From Botrytis cinerea B05.10 (Eukaryota > Ascomycota > Leotiomycetes > Helotiales > Sclerotiniaceae), in contig NC_037316.1 in the NCBI RefSeq assembly GCF_000143535.2, forward strand, positions 1,116,001 to 1,180,000: a stretch of DNA of 64,000 nucleotides. The letters run 5' to 3'. Below the pieces are notes generated by a model, which worked only from the letters and a program-made list of their open reading frames with translations, ran no database searches and was not told where the DNA came from. Positions 1-12,640 of this stretch are shown piece after piece (position 1 is the stretch's first letter; each line of letters opens with the position of its first letter). The translations under genes were made by a program, and so were the position numbers.

Positions 1-2086
1 TCCAAACACTGGAATTTCTCCTTGCTCAACAAAAACGCCAGCTGCTGCTGCGCAGGTTGCATGATATGCTCTTGTACACTTCTTCTTTGAGCATTGAAAG
101 CATGCACCTTTCTTGGATCGACAGTAGTTGCACTTGAGGTCAAATCGAGCTTTGGAAATCTCCTTGATGCCCGTAACCACTTCTTTCTTGTCTACTTCTT
201 CAACAATCGTTTCTGGGATGTACTGAGCACACATGCGGTGTGCCTGTTTACCATCTTCGGTTGGAAGTAGAGGCTCAGAGGGAATGTCATTGGGACACAA
301 GACACAAGGTTCGTTGGCCGGTGCTTTGATGCGCATTCGGATTCTCTTCACATTGTGCTGCTCGTCCGACTCACTCTTGACGCGCTTCCTCTTACGTTGG
401 CTCTTCGTTTTAACCTTCGCGTCGCCACTGCTGTCAGAGGGAGTAGGGAGACCCGTCGTTTCATTTTCGTCCTCGTCCTCTTCTTCCTCCTCCTCATCAA
501 AGTCGGTTTCATATTCAGTCTCTTCGCCATTCATCTTGCGTTCCAAATCCCGAACATTGATCCAAACGCTGTCTTGAGCTTGATCACAGTCGCATTTCTT
601 GGCCACCTTTCCATATTCAAGCCAAGATGGCAAACCAAAGTTGACAGCCTCAGCGCAATTGTACCCGAGGTTGTATCCAGAGTGATATCCGTATGGGAAA
701 GTAATCACGAATTCCCCTGGTCGGTGGACGATTTTGTTGACCTTAATGTTGTAGTTCGATAACAAGTGCTGCGGCGATATCAAAAATGTCTTGTGACGAA
801 GGAATTCGCTACAAGCTTTAGCATCAGCTGGCCAGATGTTTTTCATCGCAGCTTCAAATCGTCGTGCGTCCCCTTGAGAGATACTGTACCATTGCTTCGG
901 TGCGCCAAAGTGAAGATAATTGATACTGTAGAGGTCGACATCCTCCAAATGCCAGGCAAATGTAGCTTTCCACATGCCTAGGTAAAGATATGCAGTGTTG
1001 ACACCAGGAATCTGCCCACCCAAATGATCAAGTATATTGGGTAACTTTCCAAGGTTCCATTGGGTTGTTCTATCATCGAACAACGATCCCATCATATCCG
1101 CTCCATAAAGTGGTGGAGCATATGTGAGGGTACGCCAATAGTGTCGTTCTAATTCTTCACATCTCTCTGCCGAGTAATCTTCACCCTCTAGCTCGTATTT
1201 GAAGTTCTCAAATGCGGCTTCATCAACCACGCCTGCTTCACCACGGCGATTGTTCTTACGACGAGAAGAAACAGATATGGCTTTAGGCTGTCTTCCCCCC
1301 TTTGGTCTGACAGGTGTATCATCCTCATTTACTTCTTGCTTAACAGACGGTGAATCGCCTTCGATTTTTGGAGAGATTGGAGTTGGCAAACGATCCGGAG
1401 TTCCAACTTCTGAATCGACAGTAGCATTTGTCTTAAGTCTGGACAGTCGGCCTGGTTTTCGTTTTCCTCCCGGCGTTGAAGCTTTTGCTCTTGTTGTAGC
1501 TTTAACCTTTTCGACATTGGCTCTCCTTTCGCCTCTCTTGGCGGGAGGTTGATGTTCGCTTTGATCGCACAACTGTCGCCATTGCGGAAGATTGTAAGAA
1601 CGTTGATGGAGAATGTTGGCTTGTCGGTATGTTCCGCTCTGGCCCATGATATCTTGTTTAATCGGATCCTTCACCCTAATCGTTTTAATAGCGTCGTCGA
1701 GTGGTGGAAGGGCAGCTTTCCATTCGGGTGGTGGGATAACCTTGACAATACCAGATTTCATTCCATATTTATTGACTTTATCCATCTAGACGTTGTCGCA
1801 TTAGCAGACACCCCAAGGGAGTTCGAGGATAGGGCTGACTTACGAAGAGATTAAAGTCCTTGAACTGAGCCATGGTCGGCACGAAAACGGGAACTCTGCC
1901 ATCATCTTCGTAATGTTCTGGTTCAATTGGCTCGTCTGCCGTGAACTCGAGATCTGATAATTCTGAGTCGCTTGATGGATCGGTTCTGATAGTGTTGTTG
2001 CTTTCTGGTGGCGAAGCAAGACCCTGCGGAATCGCAGACTGCTCGCCCTCGCTGGGAACAACTACCTGATCGGTAGCAGCCGACAT
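1..2086 (-). CDS. KDM4-type JmjN/JmjC histone demethylase, 3' end cut by the window
   Basis: Likely Fe(II)/2-oxoglutarate-dependent nuclear demethylase of histone H3 lysines (KDM4/JMJD2, Rph1/Gis1 group). Exon 1 is 1844-2086; intron 1786-1843 (GTAAGT...CTAG) is removed; exon 2 runs from 1785 past base 1, giving 676 residues so far. The splice restores a JmjN motif (FKDFNLF|MDKVNKYG, about residues 70-100). The JmjC domain has WHLED (metal-ligand His about 360 and Glu about 362), DLYSINYLHFG and FPYGYHSGYN (second His about 449), then the Cys-containing stretch C-D-C-D that follows JmjC in KDM4 enzymes. After an acidic, basic linker comes an extended PHD finger with repeated Cys pairs (CVLC, CNYC, CFQC) and HxxC, ending near the window edge. 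Ligands are intact, so an active enzyme is expected. Whether it prefers H3K9 or H3K36 cannot be read from sequence. The start is the first ATG of a frame rich in acidic residues. Confidence 0.9.
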
Positions 2087-5000
2087 CGTGTAGGCTCACA
2101 TGCGATCGACCGTGCGACTTTGTTGTGCGTGGGGTAGTCGGGCTATTCAATCGTGAATTCTGGAGAGGAGGTGAACGTCGTCGAATTGTGGAGGGGGGTT
2201 TAAAGAATGATGCGCGCTCTGGAAAAGAATGGATTGAATCTTGGCAGATGTCGAAAGAAACAATTGGCAACTTTAACCCGTTAAGAATAAAGGCAGCGTC
2301 AATATCCTCGCTGGTAGTGTTTCAAAAGAACTATCGGGATTCGCAGGTATTGTCGGATTATTGTGTGTTGTATTTCATTTCCTTTCGTACGGCTGCTGAA
2401 TGAAACAAGACAAGACAGGACGATTTATTGAGGTGCGATTTCCCTCGAACGATTCTCCTACTTGCCGATTTGAACTAACCTGTATCCACTTTAGCGCACC
2501 TTCTTTCGGTTCCCATTTCTAGAACAGTGGAGCGACAGTGCAATCCGTGGTAATCCGTGGTAATCTGCAGGACGTTTTTGATAAAAGAAAAAATGGTGCG
2601 GCAAGATTACTTTTATCTTTCACCTCAGTCTTCTCTCTCCTCCCCGTCCATCCATCACATCCGTCACTTGAACCACTCTTCGTAATTGTTTCCCCATTGG
2701 CCAAGACGCATTTTACCTGAATACACGTATAATTGCCTACCTGGGCAAGGGCCATCTGCGCAATGATAATTAGCTATAAGTTACTTCTTTCGCTATTTCA
2801 TCGCGTAATAAGCCTCACCAAATCCGCCCTCTTCCTGTACACCTCGCCGCCTACATCAGCCAGGGTACAACGATGCAGAGATGCCGACCACTTCGTCGGA
2901 GAAGACAGGAAGGGGCGCCAACAATGAGGTGCGGTCCAAGCATCCACAATGCCGGCATCGATGTTCCTCCCATGGTATGAGATAAGGAGATAACATGCAA
3001 CACACACGTACCTAGCATACACACACATGCCGACCTACACTCTGGCAGGGCCAAGTACTGCAACGCATGGAGATTCTTGCTCTTGGGTTTGCAATTGTGT
3101 TCTCCCTTTTGCCCCCTTGGCGCTTGCATTCTATCTATCTCATCTTCGTGATTTTCTCAATACTTGATTTTTCCTTCTTATTATAGCTATCACGGATTGA
3201 TGGGTTTATCTCGATGTATCCCGGCCAGGATCGTCTCATGCAGTGCACAGTTCACCTTCCTGTGAGATGAGCATCATCATCTCAACTGTTCCATGCAGAT
3301 TTGGATTTCATCATCGCATTAAATAGGGCTGAGAAGTTTATCTTTACCTACCAGTCTCGTTGTTTTGTACTGTACAGTTGCGGAGCTTGACTTGTGTGCC
3401 TGCGTACAGTCCGTCCATGTCAATCAAGTCAAGTGCGATAAAGAATGACACCACACGCACCTCTCACATCCTAAAGACATGATTGAATTGTCGATTTGAG
3501 TTCTGCGATGTGTAATTCTGGAAATTTAATATGACGTGGGTTTTGGCGTGCGATGATTGGGATACTCGATAAGTGTCCGATAGGAAAATTACCCCTGTAC
3601 TAGTGAAATCTCTGTCATCGAACTTGCATCAAGCCAAAATCCATCTTCGTCAAATTTAAGCTTCCATAAGGCGTAGGGCCGAGTGGCTAAAAGCGGTGAC
3701 ACCTTTGCATCTCCACCTAGCCTACCCAAGCAAATCTTACCCGTTTTCCCCATACCATCCTAGCAAATCTGGGGAGACAGAGTGTCTCACTGATTGGAAT
3801 CACATCGCCACAGCCAGTCATGATCTTCGAACAGCTCCAGCAGGTGCTTTGTCGAAGAATTTGCATACAAACCCTACAAACAATCTACTGGCATGTAGCC
3901 CCGGGCACGTTCATCAGAGGTACCAATGTCACACTGAATGTCTAATCCGATTTGGAACATTAACAGGATCTGGATATCTGATCTGGCTCGAAATCATGAT
4001 TATTTTGTTGGTGGGATCAACGATATCACTGGAGGTAGCATAATAAAGATGCAACTAGATGTGCAAAATGTGAAAGTGGACAAGAAATGGATGACGAGCT
4101 CACAAATCAAATCGCTCGGCAGCACACAAATGACTTGACACTGACTCGCAGTCTATCATGATTGACTCCCACAAGACTGGGCTTGAGAAACACTTCGACT
4201 TCAACATGAAGCAAGCTCCAATCAACAGTTGCAAAGTATGGCGATTGTGTTGAAATTTTCAAGCGTTTGCACCCTTTTTATCACTGGTGCTAGGCTAATC
4301 TTATCTTAGCCCCACACCTTATAAACAGCTCATACGTCCATTGATCGAATTTTTATTCCACATTCACGAACACCACGGCTACAATGTAGCTAAGACTGCG
4401 ATATCTAGTGATTTGGTGTGATCTCATCCGAATGATGAGCTGCCAACAATAATCAACATGCTGGTGTAATGAGATGAGTGGCGGCGCAATCTCGGCGTTA
4501 CGCGGTACACCTAACAACATACGGCTCAAAGTAATACTGCAAGCATATCTTTAGCAAGACGATATCCCACTGATATTGGGGGGGGGGTGTGCTGCATATA
4601 TCATGTTAGAGCCTCTGTACCTGGCTGTGCAGATACAAGAGGGAAACCCCTTGTGATCGCCTCCTGCAAAACTCTACACACCAATACCAAATATGTGACT
4701 ACATATTGCTACATAACCATATAACTTGACATAGTATAGAGAATATAACCCCTAAACCATACAACAAAAATCTTGCAAAAACCTCAGTACAGTGATTTTC
4801 TCGCAGGCTCTGAAACATTTGATCAATATATCCACTCCACCCTTGAATCACAAGTTAAACCACGGAAACAAACCCTCGCCTCTTGCCATCCATCCCACAC
4901 CCCACACCACATACCCCATCATCCAAATATCCAACAGCCATACAGAAAAAGCAACAGCAACAGTAACAGCAACAGTAACAGCAAGAACCAGAACCCAGCC

Positions 5001-6071
5001 ACACACAGCACCAACCCCATCAACTCCTCTTCCAACTCCCCTCTCTCCCTCCTATCTCCTATCTCCAACCTCAAATCCCGCAACTCCCCAACACAAACGT
5101 AAACACCTAGCTCAGCTCGGCTCAGCTCACACTTAAGCAAATATCTAATACACAGACCAAATATTCCAAACATTCCATCAATTCCATCTGCATACACCAC
5201 TTCACTTCACTTCGCACCAGACCCCCCACCTACAGAATCCTCAAGACTACCTGTGGGCCACTGGTGAGAAATTCGCCGAACTACGACGTCTAACTCGGGA
5301 GGATAAGTACTAACTACCAACCTCAATTTCGAGGTGTTTCGTGGTGAGATTGCTGGGAAGTGGTTGGCTGTGAGATTTTTTACTGGAAAGAGGCGAGTGT
5401 CAAAGTAGTATTTCAAGCTGGATGAAATACTCCTCACTACATACACAACCAAAAAGATCACTCATCACTATAGTCACTCTCTCACATGATTATGTATTCG
5501 GGGTCTTTTGTTTCATTCAACATGCGAATACGCAGCCATCAGATCATAGGTATCAATTATTCCATTTTGTATCGTTTCGATTTGACCACAGCCCAATCCG
5601 ATCCGATCCGTTACGTTCATTCAGCCCAGCCCAGTCCAACCGTCCTAAAAGACCAAGACCAGCGAACCAAAGACCAAACCAACCGAACTTTTCAACGTGT
5701 GCCCCGGGTATGAACAAGCAGCCTGCATAAAAGCGCGCAAAAAGGAAAATCAAGTTGGCCAAAATACAGAAAATGTGTGTTGTGTATGTAATGCCATAAA
5801 AAACGAATCGCTCTCCCATATCGTATCGTACCCCTATGCCATATCCAGCCAATATCAAGAACATGACAGATTCATGCAAATGCTTAATTGTGCTGTTTTC
5901 GCAATTGCAAACGTTAAATGCAAGAAAAACTTTACCCATTTCGCCTTTGTGTGATGCCATGCCGCGAGAAACAAGTTGAATGAAAGTATGAGGTTATTAC
6001 AAGTTGCGTGAGCTAATGCATCTAGGATTTCACAGTTTGTGATGCCATAGAGATGTTTCCGACAGGTTAAT
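2087..6071. other. 4-kb gap without a convincing gene
   Basis: Several 60-115 codon open frames occur, but none shows domain-like composition, good splice joins or a signal peptide. The left end should hold the promoter and 5' leader of the demethylase and the right end the 3' region of the YAG7-like gene. Contents include a 10-base G run near 4578-4587, a C-rich low-complexity stretch at about 4850-5100 with a CAGCAACAGTAA-type microsatellite (about 4950-4985), and an AGCTC-rich patch near 5108-5130. A fragment resembling a tRNA D-arm lies near 3675-3700 but has no T-arm. Confidence 0.5.
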
Positions 6072-7714
6072 TTATGATGACTCGCCTCTTGGGGCACGAG
6101 GAGCACCACGAGGAGCACCACGACCACGTCCTCGATGTCCATCGCCTCTGAAGCCACCACGACCCCGGCCACCTCTGCCACCCCGATGATCTCCACGGCC
6201 ACGGTTGCGGCTGACTTCATGGAAGCCATCATTGTTGCTAACTGGAGGGGCAGGAGTCTTCTGGAGAAAATTTATCAGTAAAATGTTCTCATTAATTGTA
6301 TGAGTCAGGAACAACTTACTGAATTGGGACTATCAGGTTGCTCATCAGCCCAGCTTTGAGTGTTAGAAGCGGCAGCAGGAGTAGCAGCAACACCAACATC
6401 TGTCTCAGTGGCTTCACGAGGAATCTCGACCCACTCTTGCGATGCAGACAAGTCGTTGTTGTTATCCCAATTTGCCTCAGCTGCAGCATTTCCTCCTTCG
6501 CCAAAAGCTGAGTTCTGAGGGATTCCTTGAGCTTCCTCGAAGCTTGGTGCTTGGTGACCATTGCTCAATGCACTTGTAACAGGATCATCGATTTCAGTCA
6601 AACCGGCGTTGGCGATAGTTGGGTCACTTTGAACGGGATATTCGGCGACTTCGGTTTGGGTTGTCCCTTCATCTGCAGGTTCGGTGGGTTCGGCGACAAA
6701 TGTGGTTGGCAGCGCAAGGGCAATGGCCTTGATGTCGGCAACTAATATACCAGTTAGTGAACTGTAACAATTATAGCTACAAGCGAACTTACAGGTCGTG
6801 GTCAGTTCCTCGCCATTGACGGATGAACAGACTTCACTAGATCCTTGGATGATCTTTGTCATGGCAGCTACAGCAGCTTCGTCTCCACTGTAAACTTGAG
6901 TAAGAAGCCCCTCAATTCCCTTGTTCTCGTCAAGCTCTGGATCATTTTCTGGGCTTCGGCGCAAGGCGGCGAGACACAGAAATTTAGTGATAAGCAACAA
7001 GTTACTATCTTGCTCCTCAGCCTTCTCCTTAGCAACAGAATCCTTAGCAGCCTTGACTTTCTCCTCGAGCTCTTTGCTGGCACGCTCATTGAAAGTCTTT
7101 TCGAATTCAGCCTTCTCCACCTGAAGCTTTGTCTTGTATTCTTGGTCGAACTTCTTATATTGTGCAATTTGCTCCTCAAGCTGGGTTAAAGATGCTTGGA
7201 GAGATGGCTTCTTCAAGATTTGTGCCTTTTGGTCGGCATTGATCTTGCGAGCAGCTACCAACTCGTCCAAGCTCTTCCCTGGGTTTTCGGCGAGGACATT
7301 ATCAACTTTTGAAGCGTTGGTCTATCCAATATACGATTAGCAATTTGTCTAAGGGCGATCAAATGAAGACTATGGTGACTTACGATTTTCTTGTTGACAT
7401 TACGAATGTTTCTAAAACCAGTTGTTAGCTATGTTAATGCCCCACCAAGGATTGACAGGAATGCCAATGATGAATGAATTTAGACAGGCTAGTAAAATAG
7501 CTTACTTGTAGAGCTCCTTGATATATGGGCTCTCGTATGCTCCATCTCCATTGCTGTTCTCTTCAGCATTAATGGATGGGGCCTTCTCTGTAACAGCGAC
7601 TTCTGCTTGTGCGGCTGGCTTTTGCACGTCGACAGCTTCGGTCTTGGCCTTCTTCTTCTTTGCAGACTTAGATTCCGGCTTGGAAGCTGGATTTTGAACT
7701 ACGGAAGCAGCCAT
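6072..7714 (-). CDS. YAG7-like RG-rich protein, five exons
   Basis: Exons: 7506-7714, 7384-7411 (28 nt), 7321-7411-independent exon 6793-7321, 6320-6741 and 6072-6260. The joined protein starts MAASVVQNP and has a Lys-rich N-terminus, then the block SPYIKELYKNIRNVNKKITN, typical of the fungal YAG7-like family. A long charged helical or coiled-coil region follows (rich in E, K and Q), then an acidic disordered stretch, and it ends in an RGG/RG-rich tail (GGRGGRGRGG). The tail suggests RNA binding and arginine methylation, so a cytoplasmic or ribosome-associated RNA-binding role is plausible but inferred. The 28-nt second exon is well supported: it restores K-N-I-R-N-V-N-K-K-I with good GTAAGT donors and TTTTAG/ATAG acceptors. 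Intron 3 (6742-6792) is 51 nt, in frame and stop-free, so retention would add 17 residues including several Cys. Family naming is moderate confidence; the gene itself is secure. Confidence 0.65.
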
Positions 7715-8492
7715 TGCGAACTTGTTTTGTTGTGTAATCGTGGTGTTTGGTTTCGTGATACAGAGATCTCGAGAAAGATAGTTTGCTTGTGAGTGAAGGG
7801 CCGATTAAAATGCGTCGCCGAGGAATAAACCGACGTATTTAATACAAGAAGATGAGGGAGACGATATTCCCAGGTTTAAGAACGAAGTTGTGTAAGGTAG
7901 GATTATTTTTTAGGAAGTGTTGGTATCAATTGTCAAAAGTGAGTGAGCTCTAAGATGATGGGAGGAGAGATGCTTGGGTCGAAACCTTGTCAGCCTTAGC
8001 GAACGTGGAAGAAGGAAGTGGAATAAATTCTGGCCCCAACAGAAGAAGCAGAACAAAGTCAACGCATCTAAGAAATTTTATAGAGTATCGAACTGTGGAA
8101 ATGAAGCTGAGCTGTATGTATTAAGTATTCTTGTATTCTTGTTTTAATGCATTTCAACCAAGTCAACCTCCAGTGATTGATGTATGTCTAAAAAGAGTTG
8201 CTACCGTCCGGTCATCTTCGCCTTGTCCCCCGAGCTCCGTGAAATGCACAGCCTCGCACATCGATCCAATGCAATCTTCTTCCCCATGCTCGTCGAACCC
8301 CAATGCCATGGTACCTGGGTACTCTTCGCATCGCCATCTGCGGTCCAATCCATTGTTCGAAGTATCTACTTTGAGTAGGGAAATATCATATTCCCGTATT
8401 CCCCCTCGAATTCAATCACTCTCGAGGCGCATCCCTTCTGTGAGAGCGGATTCACCATATCATTTATACAACCACTTTTCGAACCTCGCGCA
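7715..8492. other. Intergenic: promoter of YAG7-like gene, 3' region of CENP-W gene
   Basis: Both flanking genes are on the minus strand, so this 778-bp stretch holds the upstream region of the YAG7-like gene and the 3' flank of the CENP-W gene. Short frames around 8131-8523 overlap the last CENP-W exon and are not coding by composition. No other feature seen. Confidence 0.6.
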
Positions 8493-8901
8493 TCATCCCT
8501 TGAATTTCGATAGTGATAGCTAGTTTGAGATGGTTATTATGAGTATAAGCAGCAAGAAAGCCAGACATACTTCAGTGACTTTTTTTATACTCTTGGCACT
8601 AATGCCACGCTCTCCAGCCTGCTTCGCATTGATACCAGCTTCCTTCATCAACCTAAATCAATTAGACAATATTCCTGGATAGCTGACTCCGCAAAATGGA
8701 GCGTTTCGTGACATACGTTTCGAGAAAAAGCATATAGTCAAGGAAGATCTGTGGTTCATGTATCAGTGGATGTCCTTTGAGCCCGGAACGCGTCGTAAAA
8801 CATACCAATACATCAACATTTTTGGTGAGATTGCGCTTGGAATGGGCTTTAACAATCTTCTTAAGATTGGCTCGAGGATAAAGTTTCTGTCCTGTAGCCA
8901 T
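8493..8901 (-). CDS. CENP-W-like kinetochore histone-fold protein
   Basis: A 78-residue protein in four tiny exons: 8806-8901, 8717-8748, 8571-8652 and 8493-8519. Joined, it starts MATGQKLYPRANLKKIVKAH, continues through KNVDVLIFLDYMLFLETLMKE and GERGISAKSIKKV, and ends LSLSKFKG. This is the compact histone fold of CENP-W (Wip1 in yeasts): three helices only, with the conserved YPR-x-x-x-KKI start, the V-x-x-LIFLDYMLF central helix and the ISAKSIKKV loop. CENP-W pairs with CENP-T, binds centromeric DNA and links it to the outer kinetochore. Exon sums (96+32+82+27 nt) keep frame, and every junction falls where the family's sequence requires. A continuous frame read through intron 1 gives a false 79-residue protein with an unrelated C-terminus. 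It is divergent from the aminopeptidase gene with 506 bp between starts. Confidence 0.82.
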
Positions 8902-9407
8902 GATTCGGGCGGTGGCAGATGTTATTCGTATGAATCAGAAAGTTTGCGAAGAAGATCCTGTGGCTAATAACTATGATGCTCTCCTCGCGTGTTGTGAGGT
9001 GATGTATGAGTTTCTACAGCCTTGTCATGCATTGCCGTTTATTGGTTGAAACTTCAAGCTTCTGCCAAGCTTTTATCGGATAAGCTACCTAATTAGGCAA
9101 GTGGGCGGCATCGTCCCCTCCCGCACCTGCCAACCTTAGCACCTATGACAAACGGACTAAATCTCCATAGCTACTTCTGATCATCATTTACTCCGTATTT
9201 GAACTCCGTGCTTTCACCCACGCTTTCTTTCGGCTTTCTTTCCATTTCTTTCTTTAAATACTACAAATCCAATCAAAGTCCATCCAACCATTCAAGAACA
9301 TTCCCAAACTACGAACTACGAACTTGCATCGAACGTCAACTGGTTTGATCGTTTCTTGATATAGATCTAGTACTAGGTCTCATCACAGTCGTTGAACCAT
9401 TCGCATC
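8902..9407. promoter_or_regulatory. Divergent promoter region between CENP-W and the M1 aminopeptidase
   Basis: A 506-bp stretch between two start codons facing away from each other, so it must carry both promoters. The side next to the aminopeptidase is CT-rich (around 9200-9260), common upstream of constitutively expressed fungal genes. I recognise no specific operator. Confidence 0.5.
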
Positions 9408-12400
9408 ATGGCTTCTTCAGCATCCGACCGAGATGTGCTTCCAGATTCGGTCAAGCCTTCTCATTATGCGCTTTCTGTCTACGATATCGAGTTAGGAGGA
9501 GCTTTCAGCTATCAAGGAACAGTCAAAATCGATATCAAAATCGTCAAGCCAACCAAAGAAATCACTTTGAATGCTTTTCAACTCAAGTTACATGAAGCAG
9601 AGGTGTCTCTCACTTCCGGAAAGACTTCTCAGTCTATCAAGTCTAGTGAGATATCTTATGATACCAAGAAACAGCGTGTAACTTTGAGTTTCCCGGACGA
9701 GCTTTCTGTTTCTGAAAACGCCCTACTAGCAATCAAGTTTCAAGGAACTGTCAACAATGATATGGCTGGCTTTTATTATTCAAAATATAAACCTCAGGTC
9801 ACCCCAGCTGCATCTGTTCCAAAGGTTGATGAGTTTCATTGCATGTATAGCACTCAATTTGAGTCATCTGATGCTCGTAGGGCTTTCCCATGTTTTGATG
9901 AGCCCAACTTGAAGGCCACCTTTGACTTCGAGATCGAAATTCCGAAGGATCAAATTGCTTTGAGCAATATGCCTGAGAAGGGCTCAAGAGATTCTAAGGA
10001 CGGATTTCATTTCATTGAATTCGAAAGAACACCAATCATGAGTACCTATCTCTTAGCCTGGGCCATGGGAGATTTCGAGTACATCGAGGACTTCACAAAG
10101 CGCAAGTATAACGGAAAGGCGCTTCCTGTCCGTGTCTATACTACCAGAGGATTAAAGAGTCAAGCACAGTATGCTCTCGATCATGCACCCAAAGTCATTG
10201 ATTTGTTTTCTGAAATCTTTGATATTGATTATCCACTTCCCAAGGCCGATTTGCTTGCGGTACATGAATTTGTGAGTCTCAAATTGCCTCCCATCTGCAA
10301 CGACGTCTAGGTCAAATCATTATCGACCCTATCACTAACCGTCCACTCTAGTCCCATGGAGCGTATGACAGCCCCCATTAGTTCCCCCACCCCAATTGTT
10401 TTCTGAGTACGCTAGCTAACTTATTAATTCATCGGATAGCATGGAAAATTGGGGTCTGGTTAGTTTTAACATCCTTGTATTTGATTGAAGTATTTGCTCA
10501 CTGGTACAGGTTACCTATCGCACAACAGCTGTATTATTTGACGAGAAGACTTCTGATACAAAATATAAAAATAGAATTGCCTACGTCGTTGCGCATGAAC
10601 TTGCCCATCAATGGTTTGGTAATCTAGTCACTATGGACTGGTGGAGTGAGCTTTGGCTTAACGAAGGTTTCGCTACCTGGGTCGGGTGGTTGGCAACAGA
10701 TCACTTCCATCCTGATTGGTGTGTATGGGATCAGTTCGTGGCCGAGGGCATGCAAACTGCATTTCAGTTGGACTCCCTACGCAGCTCGCATCCTATTGAA
10801 GTACCTGTCAAAGACGCTTTGGATGTTGACCAAATTTTCGACCACATCAGCTACCTCAAAGGTAGTTCGGTAATTCGAATGCTAGCCACGCATCTTGGCC
10901 AAAAGACTTTCCTGAAGGGTGTTTCAGATTATCTAAAAGCACATGCTTATGGTAATGCTACCACACAAAATTTGTGGTCAGCTTTGAGTGAAGCTTCTGG
11001 TCTAGATGTGAAGGCTATCATTGATCCATGGATCACCAAGATTGGCTACCCTGTACTCACGATCAACGAAGAACCTGGTCAAATTAGCATCAAACAAAGT
11101 CGTTACCTTTCAACAGGAGATGTAAAACCCGAAGATGATGAAACGACTTGGTGGGTGCCTTTGGATTTTCAAGGAAAGGTTGGAGCCAAGGGAGCACAAC
11201 AAATCGCGTTCGAACAAAAAGAAGATACAGTCCGAGATGTCGATGATTCTTTCTACAAGGTCAATACCGATACCGCAGGGTTTTATAGAGTTAATTATCC
11301 ACCATCAAGACTTGCCAAGTTGGGTTCACAATTGGATCGCCTCAGCTTGACTGACAAAATTGGTGAGTCTCAATCAAGATTTTGATTTTCTTATAGTCCA
11401 GACTACAGTTCAGTTCAACAGTGAGACTTCACTGCGTCTGATTGATCTATCAATACACTCGGTTATTCGGTCAACTGGCGGATGGATTCCGCTAAAGTTT
11501 GAATATGTTTGTATGACCAAACAACATTCGGACGTTCGAGGCTTTCGGATTTGGACTGTAGTCTGGACTATTGTAGTCGAAAATGCTTTGTATCATTCTG
11601 ATAACTAATTATCTCTTAGGTCTAATTGCTGATGCGGGTGCACTCGCAATTTCAGGACAAGCAGGAACCCCAGCTTTCTTGTCTTTGGTGCAAGGCTTAG
11701 CCAATGAATCCAACCACTTTGTTTGGTCAAAGATCCTAGGACCAATTGGTACTATCAAATCGGTGTTCTCCGACGATGATGCAGTCTCCAATGGCTTAAA
11801 AGCGTTTTTGCTGAAATTAGTCTCCCCGGCGGTGGAAAAGATAGGTTGGGAACAACCTGCAGATGAAGATTTCCTTAAGTCGCAACTTCGACCTCAATTA
11901 ATTTTGAGTGCCGGTCTCAATGGACACAAAGAGTAAGTTCACAAGGACCTATTGCCTGGGTATTTCATGACTGACAAAGTACAGAATTATCGCTGAAGCT
12001 AAACGTCGCTTCGATCTATACACAAGCGGCAAGGACAAGACTGTCATTCACCCAAGTCTTAGAACCGCCATTTATGGTCTTTCCGTCCGATATGGTGACA
12101 GATCGGAATATGAGGCTTTGAAGAAAGAGTACCGCGAAACAACTTCTATTGATGGCAAAGAAATTGTTCTCCGTGCAATGGGGCGTGTTCAAACCCCAGA
12201 ACTCATCTCCGATTATTTTGAATTCCTTTTCAAGGAAGTCGCAACGCAAGATGTTCACACAGGTGCATCTGCTCTTGCAGCCAATACCAAAACACGTTAC
12301 CAGCTTTGGAAATACATCCAAGACAACTTTGACCCAGTCAAAGAAAGATTGTGAGTACTCAATGACACACTGAATAGCTTCTCTATTTAATAACATCACT

Positions 12401-12640
12401 AACACTTTTGGCAGATCTGCTAATATGGTCGTCTTCGATCGATTCATTAAACTTTCTCTATCAACCTTTAGTGACGATAATGTTAACAAGGAAATTGAAA
12501 AGTTCTTTGAAAACAAAGACAACAGAGGATATGATCGATCACTTGCAATTATTGGTGATACTATCAGAGGAAGAGCAGCTCTCAAATCAAGAGACAGGGA
12601 GGTTATTCTTGAATGGTTGCAAACCAATGGTTATTGTTGA
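9408..12640 (+). CDS. APE2: M1-family zinc aminopeptidase (Ape2/Aap1 type)
   Basis: Removes N-terminal residues from peptides; yeast Ape2/Aap1 and animal puromycin-sensitive aminopeptidase are relatives. Seven exons: 9408-10271, 10352-10362 (11 nt), 10440-10458 (19 nt), 10510-11362, 11620-11932, 11985-12350 and 12415-12640, giving 883 residues, the normal size. The N-terminal saddle domain is followed by the exopeptidase motif G-A-M-E-N, assembled across the two micro-exons. The catalytic motif HELAH is at about 327-331 and the third zinc ligand Glu about 350 in NEGFATW, i.e. HEXXH-X18-E. The C-terminal helical (ERAP1-like) domain is complete to the stop. No signal peptide, so cytosolic or vacuolar by default. 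All catalytic residues are present. The gene shares its promoter region with the CENP-W gene. The 257-bp intron 4 (11363-11619) is much longer than its neighbours. Confidence 0.95.

Noticed and set aside
348..577. Ser-rich and basic open frames within the demethylase region on both strands
   Set aside because: They are out-of-frame shadows of the acidic/basic linker that follows the JmjC domain; the minus-strand frame continues through without stops and contains the motifs.
3675..3760. tRNA D-arm-like GGCCGAGTGGCTAAAAGC
   Set aside because: No anticodon stem, T-arm or acceptor pairing follows, so at most a tRNA fragment.
8662..8901. 79-residue uninterrupted frame as a gene model for CENP-W
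   Set aside because: It reads through intron 1 and loses the LIFLDYMLF helix frame order; the spliced four-exon model restores the family sequence to the last residue.
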